The position numbers and the translations under genes were made by a program. From the NCBI GenBank assembly GCA_023700825.1, contig JAMPYE010000024.1, positions 1 to 17,428 on the forward strand: a DNA stretch of 17,428 nt, read 5' to 3'. Within the stretch, counting starts at the first letter, position 1, and each line of letters starts with the position of its first letter. This document shows, in pieces, positions 6,677 through 13,760 of the stretch. This DNA is from Thermoanaerobaculia bacterium. Lineage in GTDB: Bacteria; Acidobacteriota; Thermoanaerobaculia; Gp7-AA8. The notes under the pieces were generated by a model. It saw only the letters and a program-made list of their open reading frames with translations, had not been told where the DNA came from and did not search any database.

Positions 6677-7567
6677 TCAGTGGCGCAGATAGGCCGCCGC
6701 GAGGCGGCGGAACAGGGAATCGCCCGGAGCCTGCTTCGCGAAGGGAGAGCTCGGCGGGAAGACGCTGGGGATGAAGACCGCGTCCTGGGAGACGTTGTCG
6801 ATGACCGATGCATACGGAGCGACCGCCCCGTCTCCGCTGGTGATCCGCATCTCGGCGGCGCCCGCGTCGATGAGTGAAGGCGTGAGTGTCGACGCCGCGA
6901 ACTGCACATGGACGAACCGATTCGGCGGGATCGAGAAGTTTCGCGTTCCCGTCGTCGAGCCGTCCGCTGCCTTGAGCCTGATCTCGATGACCATCCCGGT
7001 GAGTCCGGCGCCCGCGACGAATCCGAGATTCGTGCGGTACGCGGCGTTGTGTAGGACACCGGGCACGTAGGCCACGGCCATCGCGTTGTTCGTGTCACCG
7101 AGCGAGTTGTCGATGAAATCGCGCACGGGTGGAACGGTCTGTCCGTACGAGCCGCCGTTCGCGCCGATCACGTACGCGCGGCTCGTCACGGCAAACGCCT
7201 TGTCGCCGCTCACCATGACGGCACCGAGGCTTCCGCCGTTGGCCCCCTGGTAGCCGGCAAGGATGTCCTTGATCACGACGCTGCCGCCCGCGGGAATCGT
7301 CAGCGAGCCGTCCGGCAGCGCGGTCGAGACGAGGTTCGAGACGTTCTCTGAGTTCCCCTCGCCCGATTCGATGAAGAGAAACTGCACCTTCAACGGAGTG
7401 GACTGGAAGTTCTGGATCGAGGTGTCGGTCATCCACATCGACGAGCCGACGCCAGAAACGTGGCTTGCGACGGGAAGGACGTAGAAGTCGGCAAAGTGAG
7501 CCGCCCACAGGGGCATCGCCGACAGAGTTGCGGTGAGGACGAACAGAATCAACCTTCGCTTTCGCAT
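6677..7567 (-). CDS. Secreted protein of unknown function, beta-rich
   Basis: A 296-residue protein with a clear Sec signal peptide: a basic start (M-R-K-R-R), a hydrophobic core to about residue 18 and a likely cut near the WAA at 21-23. The mature protein opens with Y-V-L-P-V-A-S-H-V-S-G and M-W-M-T-D-T-S-I-Q-N, a layout I associate with extracellular proteins of Acidobacteriota-type genomes. It continues with alternating hydrophobic and small residues, many glycines, serines and threonines, consistent with one or two beta-sandwich domains. No catalytic motif, cysteine or membrane anchor is seen. The ATG has a GGAGA site eight bases upstream. It follows the DUF4331 gene by 24 bases on the same strand, so the two are probably co-transcribed and may act together outside the cell. 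No function is assigned. Confidence 0.8.
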   Translation of the reverse strand: MRKRRLILFVLTATLSAMPLWAAHFADFYVLPVASHVSGVGSSMWMTDTSIQNFQSTPLKVQFLFIESGEGNSENVSNLVSTALPDGSLTIPAGGSVVIKDILAGYQGANGGSLGAVMVSGDKAFAVTSRAYVIGANGGSYGQTVPPVRDFIDNSLGDTNNAMAVAYVPGVLHNAAYRTNLGFVAGAGLTGMVIEIRLKAADGSTTGTRNFSIPPNRFVHVQFAASTLTPSLIDAGAAEMRITSGDGAVAPYASVIDNVSQDAVFIPSVFPPSSPFAKQAPGDSLFRRLAAAYLRH

Positions 7568-7591
7568 GGCATCGTCTCCAGTCGTCGTGCG

Positions 7592-8776
7592 TCAGTTCTG
7601 GTTCGTGCCGGCCGCACCCTTGGGGAGGGGCTGCTGGGACGCGCCGAGGAACGGGAAGGTGTCTCGGAACGGGACGTCGTTCCCGTTGACGCTGTCGCCG
7701 AGGGTGTTCTGGTTCGCGACGAAGAAGAGAATCGTGTCGATGACGTCGTCCGCGGGACGGCGGCCGTTAGGGAAGCCGGCACCGGCGTTGTTGCCGCCGC
7801 CCGGGCCGCTGTTCGCGATCGACGTGTCGACACGGAGAATGTCGCCCTTGGCGACTGCGAGCCCGGCGAGGATTCCGATGTTGGTCTCATTCGTTCCCAG
7901 GGACTGCAGAGAGGCGACGATGTCGTTGGCAAACTTGCCTGCCGCGTCGTCCGCGGGGCCGGCGTGGTTGTACTCCTTCTTCCTGCCGAACGGGATGAGG
8001 ACCGTGTTGATCCCGGGAAGGCCCTGGCGGTCCGTGTTCACCCACCGGCCGCTGCCGGCAACGTTGCCCTTCGCGTCGATCAACTGGAACACGCGGCGCT
8101 GCGACGACTGGCTCGTGCCGATGATGTTCCCGTTCGTTCCCTTGAGCGAGGCCGCGGGAACGCTGAGCGCGATCGCCATGACGTTGTAGCCCGCGAACGA
8201 GTCGCGGCCGCGCTGGAAGACCGTTGCATCCGGGGTGCCGGCCCTCACGCTTGCGACGAATCGGCCGAAGGCCGGGATGTCGAAGAAGAACGGGTCGTCG
8301 GCGAGGCCGGCAAAGAACGAGACGCCGCTGACGGGATCAGTCGTGATGACCGGGGCCGGCGCAGTTTCGGCCGTGTTGCTCGGAGCGGTCGTGGGTGCGG
8401 TGAACGACGTTCCATCAGGTAGCTGAATCGTCGCGGTCTGCGGTGTCGTCGGCCCGCTCTTCGGCGAGAAGGTCACCCGAATGAACTTGTCGGGAGCTGC
8501 GTCTCCCGTGTTCTCGATCTCGAAGTTGAATCGAACGGTGTCGCTGAACACGGCGAGGTTTGCGTTCTCGCCGGGAGTGATGAAGCCCGAAAAGGTCGCG
8601 ATCATCACGAGCCGGCTGTTGTCGTTCGGATCGAGGAAGGCGTACCCGTCGCCGAGGTCGGCGCCGCGGTCGTCCGAGTTGTTCGGCGAATCGACGTGAT
8701 CCGAGGCGATCATCGGGAGTGAAACGACGGAAAGAACGGACAGAAGGACGAGTGTCCTGCGAAGGGCATTGAACAT
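7592..8776 (-). CDS. DUF4331 family secreted protein
   Basis: A 394-residue protein with a Sec signal peptide (hydrophobic residues 8-22, cut near A24-S25). The mature start S-D-H-V-D-S-P-N-N followed by A-D-L-G-D-G-Y-A-F-L-D-P is the characteristic N-terminal signature of DUF4331. The middle stretch G-R-D-S-F-A-G-Y-N-V and the late G-R-R-P-A-D-D-V-I-D-T also fit the family. The biochemical role of DUF4331 is not established; members are extracytoplasmic. An AAGGGGAAA ribosome binding site precedes the ATG. It is the first gene of a two-gene minus-strand unit with the beta-rich secreted protein downstream, and is divergent from a TPR protein that also carries a signal peptide. That arrangement suggests a shared extracytoplasmic role, but only as inference. 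Confidence 0.88.
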   Translation of the reverse strand: MFNALRRTLVLLSVLSVVSLPMIASDHVDSPNNSDDRGADLGDGYAFLDPNDNSRLVMIATFSGFITPGENANLAVFSDTVRFNFEIENTGDAAPDKFIRVTFSPKSGPTTPQTATIQLPDGTSFTAPTTAPSNTAETAPAPVITTDPVSGVSFFAGLADDPFFFDIPAFGRFVASVRAGTPDATVFQRGRDSFAGYNVMAIALSVPAASLKGTNGNIIGTSQSSQRRVFQLIDAKGNVAGSGRWVNTDRQGLPGINTVLIPFGRKKEYNHAGPADDAAGKFANDIVASLQSLGTNETNIGILAGLAVAKGDILRVDTSIANSGPGGGNNAGAGFPNGRRPADDVIDTILFFVANQNTLGDSVNGNDVPFRDTFPFLGASQQPLPKGAAGTNQN

Positions 8777-8942
8777 AGCTTTCCCCTTTTCTTGTGCTAC
8801 TCAGGTTGTTTGGAACGGACAGCATTGTATACGGATCGAATCCGATTTTGGATCTCCGTCTCAGAATGAACGGAATCACCCGTCACTTTTGTCGCGTAGA
8901 ATCCGGGGACGATCCGAGATCAGAAGGGGGCGGTTCCCGACG
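8777..8942. promoter_or_regulatory. Divergent promoter region, DUF4331 gene / TPR gene
   Basis: This 166-base gap between divergent starts must hold promoters for both genes. It is less GC-rich than the flanking genes. TACAAT on the minus strand (8829-8824) would be a fair -10 box for the DUF4331 gene, but no matching -35 is seen. CGGAT-CGA-ATCCG at 8832-8844 is a perfect five-base inverted repeat close by and could be an operator. The assignments are by eye and weak. Confidence 0.4.
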
Positions 8943-10220
8943 ATGACACGAGGAGCTCTGCTGCTTGGCATTCTGCTGTTCGCTTCCGTTGCGACTGCGC
9001 GGGGCGAGGCTCCGTCCACGACTGCGGAGCGGCCCGAGGAGACCGGCGCAGAGGCCATCGAGTTTCTCGAGGCGCGCGTCGCGTCCGATCCCGAGGACAT
9101 CGTGGCGTGGAACCGTCTTGGAGATCTCTATCTCGCGAAGCTCCGTGCCACGGGTGACCATGACTATCTCGACCAGGCGGCGCGCTGCGCCGAAGCGTCG
9201 CTGCGCGCTGTTCCGTACGAGCAGAACCGTGCAGGCTTCGTCCTTCAGATCCGATCGAAGTTCGGCGCGCACCGTTTCGCGGAGGCGGAGAGCATGTCGC
9301 GTCGCCTCATCGAGATCGATCCTGCCGGTCATCTGGGATGGCAGCTGCTCGGCGACGCCCTACTCGAGCTCGGACGCTACGCGGAGGCGCCCGCGGCGTT
9401 CGAGAAGGCGGTCGAGCTCGGCGGCGTGACCTCCGAGAGCGAGACGCGCCTCGCGCGGGTCGCGATCCTCCGGGGCGACCGCGCGACCGCGCGACGCCGG
9501 CTGCAGTCCGCGAAAGCTCTCGCGGCCGCGGCCCGGGCGAGTGAGATCACGGCGTGGTGCGAGTGGCAGCTCGGCGAGCTCGCGTTCGGAAGCGGCGATT
9601 GGAGGACGGCGGGGAAGCACTACGACGCGGCGCTCGCGATCAATCCGCGCTCGATCCCGGTACTGGGCGCACGCGCCCGGCTGCAAGCTGCTCGCGGAGA
9701 CCTTCGCCGCGCGATGGCAGCTTACGACGAGGCAATCGCGCTCGACGCGTTCCCCCCGTTCGTGGCGGCGCTCTCCGATCTCCACGCTGCGAGCGGGAAC
9801 GCGAAGCGCGCGGAGGAGCTCCTCGCTCTCATCGAAGAGAACGCATCCTCGCCGCGCGAGCAGCGGCTCGATCGCAGGCACCTCGCGCGGATCTACGCCG
9901 ACCGTGATATCCGGACCGACAAGGCGTACGAGCTCGCGAAGGCCGATTACGCGGAACGCCAGGACATCCATGCGGCGGATACGCTCGCGTGGGCCGCGCT
10001 GAAGGCGGGGCGGCTGGACGAGGCGCAGCGTGCGATGGCCGAGGCGCTGCGGCTCGGGACGGAAGATGCTGCACTCTTCTATCACGCGGGAATGGTTGCG
10101 CTGGCGAGCGGCGACAAGCCGGCCGCGCGGAAGTGGCTCGAGCGCGCACTGAAGCTCAATCCGGGATTCGACTACGTGCAGACGCGTCGAGCGAGGGAAG
10201 CGCTCGAGAAAGCGAAGTAG
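8943..10220 (+). CDS. Tetratricopeptide-repeat protein with signal peptide
   Basis: A 425-residue helical-repeat protein. Residues 1-20 form a Sec signal peptide (M-T-R-G-A-L-L-L-G-I start, cut probably near A19), so the protein is predicted to be periplasmic or exported. From about residue 36 onward it consists of TPR-like helix pairs, seen for example at 54-90, 112-160, 205-235, 237-270, 272-300, 345-372 and 376-408, with the usual W/L-G-Y-A-F-A-P spacing (LGWQLLGDALLELGRYAEA, FYHAGMVALASGDKPAARKW). TPR domains bind partner proteins; no catalytic domain is present. The frame is open upstream to 8769, overlapping the start of the divergent gene. The ATG at 8943 is preferred because it gives the signal peptide and has an AGAAGGGGG stretch upstream. 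The likely partners are the neighbouring secreted proteins, as inference. Confidence 0.85.
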   Translation: MTRGALLLGILLFASVATARGEAPSTTAERPEETGAEAIEFLEARVASDPEDIVAWNRLGDLYLAKLRATGDHDYLDQAARCAEASLRAVPYEQNRAGFVLQIRSKFGAHRFAEAESMSRRLIEIDPAGHLGWQLLGDALLELGRYAEAPAAFEKAVELGGVTSESETRLARVAILRGDRATARRRLQSAKALAAAARASEITAWCEWQLGELAFGSGDWRTAGKHYDAALAINPRSIPVLGARARLQAARGDLRRAMAAYDEAIALDAFPPFVAALSDLHAASGNAKRAEELLALIEENASSPREQRLDRRHLARIYADRDIRTDKAYELAKADYAERQDIHAADTLAWAALKAGRLDEAQRAMAEALRLGTEDAALFYHAGMVALASGDKPAARKWLERALKLNPGFDYVQTRRAREALEKAK

Positions 10221-10238
10221 TCTGGAGGCTGAGGGACG

Positions 10239-10257
10239 CCCGCGCGAAGCGTGCGGG
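10239..10257. terminator. Hairpin between convergent genes
   Basis: An eight-pair stem (10239-10246 with 10250-10257, one G-T wobble) with an AAG loop sits in the 75-base gap between the convergent TPR and REC-GHKL genes, 19 bases after the TPR stop. It could act in both directions. No T-run follows on the plus strand. Confidence 0.4.
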
Positions 10258-10295
10258 GGGCCGGCTGTCGCTTCTCGAATCCGGGGAAGGCGGCC

Positions 10296-11195
10296 CTACG
10301 ACTCGACGCAGGCGACGACTTCGCTGCCGTTCCCGTGGTATTCGAGCCGGCTGAAGCTGAGCATCTTCGCCATCGCGATCCCCCTGCCGTGGGTGTCGAA
10401 CGCCCGGCGCGGATCGATCTCGAGATAGCTCATCCAGTCGAACCCGCTCCCCTCGTCGCGGATCGTGATCCGGACTTCGCCGTCCTCGCGCTCGAACTCG
10501 ACGCGAACGCGCCGCTTGCTGTACTCCTCGAGTGATAGGCGGCGGTCGACCTCGGCCTGCCAGCCATTCGACGCGATCAGCTCGGTCTTTTCCTTGTACG
10601 TGATCCCGAGGTTTCCGTGCTCCACGGCGTTGATGAGGAGCTCGGAGATGCCGACGACCTGGGTTTCCGGCTCGGGGCAGGCGTAGGCGAGCAAGGTTCC
10701 GAGGGCGCTTGCCTCCGTCAGAGTTCGAAACTCAAACGTCGCGCGCCGGAGCGACGAGAGGCCGTGGATGCCGCGCCGGACTTCGCGCCGGAAGGTGCTG
10801 TGCCGGTCCCGGTCGGCGATCGCGGCGTTCACGATCGCGACGAGGATGCCGAGATCGATCGGCTTGACGAGATAGTAGTAGCAGCCGGCCTCGATCCCCT
10901 CCCGGATCTCGTCGCGATCCCCGGCCCCTGTCTGGAAAATCACGGGAATCGACCGGAGATGCTCTTCACTCTTGATTCGCTTCAGCAGTTCGAGCCCGTT
11001 GAGGCGCGGCATCTGGCGGTCGAGGAGGATCACCCTGAACGTGTCGGGATTCGCGAGGAGCTTCTCCCATGCATGCTCTCCGTCCTCTGCGGTGTGGATC
11101 ACGAAGCCTTCCTGACCGAGGCGCTCGCTGAGCAGTTCTCGGGCCATCGGGTCGTCGTCCACGACGAGAATGTGTTTCGTGCCCGGATCGTGCAT
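10296..11195 (-). CDS. Response-regulator REC domain fused to RsbW-like GHKL ATPase domain
   Basis: A 299-residue cytoplasmic protein. Residues 7-125 are a receiver domain with the acidic pair near D13-D15, phospho-acceptor D59, T89 and K111. A linker (126-150) leads to a GHKL ATPase domain of the anti-sigma kinase type: the N-box ELLINAVEHGNLG at 185-197, G1 box DEGSGFD at 247-253 and GRGIAMAK at 270-277. There is no dimerisation histidine helix, so it is not a normal histidine kinase. In RsbW/SpoIIAB proteins this domain binds a sigma factor or phosphorylates an anti-anti-sigma protein; here REC phosphorylation would presumably switch that activity. No sigma factor or STAS protein lies nearby. 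The frame extends to a GTG at 11243, but the ATG at 11195 is preferred for its GAGGAGAG site and because REC begins immediately after it. Confidence 0.88.
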   Translation of the reverse strand: MHDPGTKHILVVDDDPMARELLSERLGQEGFVIHTAEDGEHAWEKLLANPDTFRVILLDRQMPRLNGLELLKRIKSEEHLRSIPVIFQTGAGDRDEIREGIEAGCYYYLVKPIDLGILVAIVNAAIADRDRHSTFRREVRRGIHGLSSLRRATFEFRTLTEASALGTLLAYACPEPETQVVGISELLINAVEHGNLGITYKEKTELIASNGWQAEVDRRLSLEEYSKRRVRVEFEREDGEVRITIRDEGSGFDWMSYLEIDPRRAFDTHGRGIAMAKMLSFSRLEYHGNGSEVVACVES

Positions 11196-11294
11196 GCGTC
11201 GAGTCTCTCCTCGGGGTAGCGGATCTGTCGCGGGAATGCCCACGTATCTTACCCATGACCGGGCGGAATCGGATATGGCAAACGAGCCTGACGG

Positions 11295-11687
11295 CTAACC
11301 GGGGAAACGCCCGGGCGGAGGCTCCCACAGCTCGATTCGGTTCCCTTCGGGATCCATGACCCAGCCGAACCGCCCGAATTCCGAGACCTCGATCTTCTCG
11401 TCCGCCTGGCATCCTTCCGCGCGAAGAGTGTCGAGAAGGGCGGAAAGATTCTCGACGCGGTAGTTCACCATGAACGGCGCGCGACTCGGGTCGAAGTAGG
11501 TCGTCGATTCCGGAAACAGGCTCCAGACCGTCAGCCCCTCGGGTTGAACCTCGGGCTCGTTCCACCGGAACGCTGTTCCGCCCCAGTCCTGCACGTCGAT
11601 GCCCAGGTGTTGGCGATACCACTCGCCCAGCGCCTTCGGATCGCGCGCCTTGATGAAGATTCCGCCGATGCCGGTCACGCGTTTCAT
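11295..11687 (-). CDS. VOC-superfamily (glyoxalase/bleomycin-resistance fold) protein
   Basis: A 130-residue single-domain protein with two beta-alpha-beta-beta-beta modules. The N-terminal strand T-G-I-G-G-I-F-I-K-A-R-D-P and the C-terminal F-G-W-V-M-D-P-E-G-N-R-I-E-L-W-E (about 107-122) are typical, with E119 a likely metal ligand. The N-terminal position usually occupied by a metal-binding His or Glu is not clearly filled, so metal binding is uncertain. Members include glyoxalase I, ring-cleaving dioxygenases and drug-binding proteins; the substrate cannot be predicted. Two ATGs are adjacent (11690 and 11687); the second gives a six-base spacer from GGAGG and is preferred. It lies between the heptamer element and the REC-GHKL gene on the same strand as the signalling genes and may simply be a passenger. 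Confidence 0.85.
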   Translation of the reverse strand: MKRVTGIGGIFIKARDPKALGEWYRQHLGIDVQDWGGTAFRWNEPEVQPEGLTVWSLFPESTTYFDPSRAPFMVNYRVENLSALLDTLRAEGCQADEKIEVSEFGRFGWVMDPEGNRIELWEPPPGRFPG

Positions 11688-11709
11688 CATCGTCCTCCGG
11701 GGGAAAGAA

Positions 11710-11866
11710 GTTGTCAGTTGTTAGTTTTTGGTTGTTGGACAGGCTCGGATGCCTGCGCGCGCAGCGCGGAATTCCGCCGCCGCGACTGACTGCCAATCGC
11801 ACTCAGCATTGAAACACCAGCGACCATCCGCGATCGCCTAACAACTAACAACTAACAACTAACACC
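11710..11866. repeat. Paired-arm heptamer element, copy B
   Basis: The left arm at 11710-11737 is four heptamers (GTTGTCA, GTTGTTA, GTTTTTG, GTTGTTG) followed by GACAGGC, the same heptamer count and the same following motif as the copy at 4643. The right arm at 11839-11866 is TAACAAC three times and then TAACACC. The two 28-base arms pair in register over about 23 positions, and some mismatches would be G-U pairs in RNA. The inner roughly 100 bases hold two adjacent perfect 12-base palindromes at 11753-11764 and 11766-11777. The right arm ends five bases before the stop codon of the response regulator, as copy A does at glnS. The left arm ends near the start of the VOC gene. No reading frame of note lies inside. 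Confidence 0.75.
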
Positions 11867-11871
11867 CCCCC

Positions 11872-12507
11872 TTACACGAGCCCTTTGTCCTGCGCGAGCA
11901 GGGTCAGTTCGACGCGGCCTTTCACTCCCAGCTTTTCGTAGATGGAGTGGAGGTAGGATTTCACGGTTCCCTCGGTGATCGTGAGCTTCTCGGCGATCTC
12001 CTTGTTCCGAAGCCCCTTGGCGACCATTCGGACGACGTCGGTCTCGCGTGGCGACAGCAGATTTTCGAGCTCGCGGCGCGCCTCCCGCCGGCTCATTGAG
12101 CGCGATGCCGCTGCCGAGACGAGCGCCGGGTCGACGGCGCGGAGCCCCATGGCGACGCGGCGCAGCGCGTCGATCAGTTGCGTCGACGCTGATTCCTTGA
12201 GGACGAGCCCCCAGACGCCGAGTTCGACCGCTTCCATCACACCGTCGTCGTCGAGAGTGGCGGTCAGGATGACGACCTTCGTCGTGAGCCCTTCGCGGAT
12301 CATCTCGCGCATGACCGAGAGCCCGTCCTTTTTCGGCATCTGGACGTCGAGGACCATGATGTCGGGCTTGAGGGTGCGGACGGCATCGAGAGCCTTGGCA
12401 CCATCGCTGACGGCGGCTACGAGCTCGAACTCGCTCTGGCGCTTGAAGAGTTGCGAGAGCCCTTCGATGATGATCGGGTGGTCGTCCGCGATGACGATTC
12501 GTTTCAT
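11872..12507 (-). CDS. NarL/LuxR-type DNA-binding response regulator
   Basis: A 211-residue two-component regulator. The receiver domain (residues 1-120) begins M-K-R-I-V-I-A-D-D-H-P, with acidic residues D8 and D9, phospho-acceptor D54, T83 and K104. A linker of about 25 residues leads to a LuxR-type helix-turn-helix at about 148-208, recognised by L-S-P-R-E-T-D-V-V-R, N-K-E-I-A-E-K-L and T-V-K-S-Y-L-H-S-I-Y-E-K-L-G-V. The start ATG overlaps the stop of the histidine kinase gene as ATGA, which points to translational coupling and a cognate pair. The frame is open upstream through the kinase gene, but the receiver begins exactly at this ATG. Target promoters are unknown. The heptamer element follows five bases after the stop. 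Confidence 0.96.
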   Translation of the reverse strand: MKRIVIADDHPIIIEGLSQLFKRQSEFELVAAVSDGAKALDAVRTLKPDIMVLDVQMPKKDGLSVMREMIREGLTTKVVILTATLDDDGVMEAVELGVWGLVLKESASTQLIDALRRVAMGLRAVDPALVSAAASRSMSRREARRELENLLSPRETDVVRMVAKGLRNKEIAEKLTITEGTVKSYLHSIYEKLGVKGRVELTLLAQDKGLV

Positions 12508-13730
12508 GCGTAGCCCTTCCATCCGAGCGGCAGCGTGATCTCGAGCCGGAGTCCCGCCTCGGTCGAGTCGAGGATCGCGTCGCCGTTGAGCGATGCGATG
12601 CGCTCTCCAAGGACCGCGGGACCCTGCTTCCGCGCGCTGAGCTCGATGAGATTGTACCTTCCCTTCATGGGGAGGCCGTTTCCGTTGTCGACGACGACGA
12701 TGCGCAACGAGTCGCCGTCGCTGCCGACGCGCACGATCACGCGGCTCGCTTCGCCGTGTTTGGCCGAGTTGTTGAGCGCTTCGGAGATGATCCTGTAGGT
12801 CTCCCAGCCGAGCGATTCGCTGATCACCCTGTTCATGGGCTCGATTTCGATGGTCGTCTCGATTCCCCACTGTTCGTGCAGTCGACGGGCGAGCTCGTCG
12901 ACGCGCTCACGGAAGTTGAAACGCTCCTCGATGCGGCGCACGCGCGGGCCCGGGCGCAGCTTCTCGAGATAGGAGCGGAGCTCACGCTGGTCCGCCATGA
13001 GCATCGCCTGGATCTGCGTGATCACCTTGCGCGCCTGCTCCCGGTCCTCCTCGAGCATCTCGTGGACGTTCTCGAGCTGAAGCACGATGCCGGTGAACGA
13101 CTGGAGGAGCCCGTCGTGAAGATCGCGGGCGACCTGGAGCATCTTCTCGCTGACGGCCGCCGTGCGGGCTCGCTGCATCGAGAAGTACTGATCGAACCTG
13201 GAGCTGATCGTCGACGCGACGATCTCGGCCAGGAATCGGTCGATGCGCGCGGGGTTGAGAAGGAAGAGGCGGCCGTCGAGCGAATCGCCGGCAAGCGCCA
13301 GCGAGAGGATCGGGCGCATCTCGAAGCGGAGCGCGAGATCGGGATGGACGACGGGGCCGTCAATCTGGGTCGGGTAGCAGTCGGTCCCGAACGAGACGAC
13401 CTGCTCGGCGGCGACCGCGTCGGGAGTGTGGAAGTGGAGCCCGTCGACGCGCGGGTCTGCCACGGGGTCGTATCGCAGGCCGGTGCGCTCGGAGCTCTCG
13501 GAGCCTTCGTTCCAGAAGTCGACGTGCTGCCAGGGCTCGTCGCTCTCCTCCCAGACGAGCACGGCGCGCTGCGCCCCGAAGATCGAGCAGGAGCGCGCGA
13601 TCGCCTCCCGGATCATCTGCGGCTCGTCGGCCGGCAGAGGGCTTCGCAACCATTGCGAGACAAGGAGCGTGCGTTCGAGCCTGTCCACGCGGAGCCGATG
13701 GTATCGCAACCGTGGCGGGCGTGAAGTCAC
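12504..13730 (-). CDS. Soluble NarX/DegS-type sensor histidine kinase (HisKA_3)
   Basis: A 408-residue histidine kinase with no membrane segment. Residues 33-185 look like a GAF-type input domain (mixed alpha/beta, V-L-V-W-E-E-S, R-P-I-L-S-L-A-L-A, G-R-L-F-L-L-N). The HisKA_3 dimerisation helix carries A-R-D-L-H-D-G-L-L-Q-S with H205 as the phospho-acceptor. The ATPase domain shows the N-box E-A-L-N-N-S-A-K-H-G at 317-326 and the G1 box V-D-N-G-N-G-L at 347-353; the later glycine-rich segment (L-G-E-R-I-A-S-L-N-G-D) is a variant of the usual G-M-R-E-R pattern. Start is a GTG with a weak ribosome binding site, 30 bases after the stop of the REC/Ser-Thr kinase gene. It overlaps the response regulator by four bases, so the two form a pair that senses a cytoplasmic cue, not identified here. 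Confidence 0.93.
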   Translation of the reverse strand: MTSRPPRLRYHRLRVDRLERTLLVSQWLRSPLPADEPQMIREAIARSCSIFGAQRAVLVWEESDEPWQHVDFWNEGSESSERTGLRYDPVADPRVDGLHFHTPDAVAAEQVVSFGTDCYPTQIDGPVVHPDLALRFEMRPILSLALAGDSLDGRLFLLNPARIDRFLAEIVASTISSRFDQYFSMQRARTAAVSEKMLQVARDLHDGLLQSFTGIVLQLENVHEMLEEDREQARKVITQIQAMLMADQRELRSYLEKLRPGPRVRRIEERFNFRERVDELARRLHEQWGIETTIEIEPMNRVISESLGWETYRIISEALNNSAKHGEASRVIVRVGSDGDSLRIVVVDNGNGLPMKGRYNLIELSARKQGPAVLGERIASLNGDAILDSTEAGLRLEITLPLGWKGYA

Positions 13731-13760
13731 CGGACGGTGGAGGTTTCCTGCTTCGCCCGC

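Noticed and set aside
5469..6692. 407-codon plus-strand open frame opposite glnS
   Set aside because: Antisense shadow of a clearly recognised gene; composition is dominated by V, R, E, D and L with no domain signature.
8769..8942. N-terminal extension of the TPR protein
   Set aside because: It overlaps the divergent DUF4331 start, would bury the signal peptide in the middle of the protein and is not compositionally like coding sequence here.
10221..10295. Possible small RNA gene between the convergent TPR and REC-GHKL genes
   Set aside because: Only one modest hairpin and no promoter signal are visible in 75 bases; a terminator is the simpler reading.
12756..13724. 322-codon plus-strand open frame opposite the histidine kinase
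   Set aside because: Antisense shadow; the minus strand encodes a full HisKA_3 kinase with all motifs.
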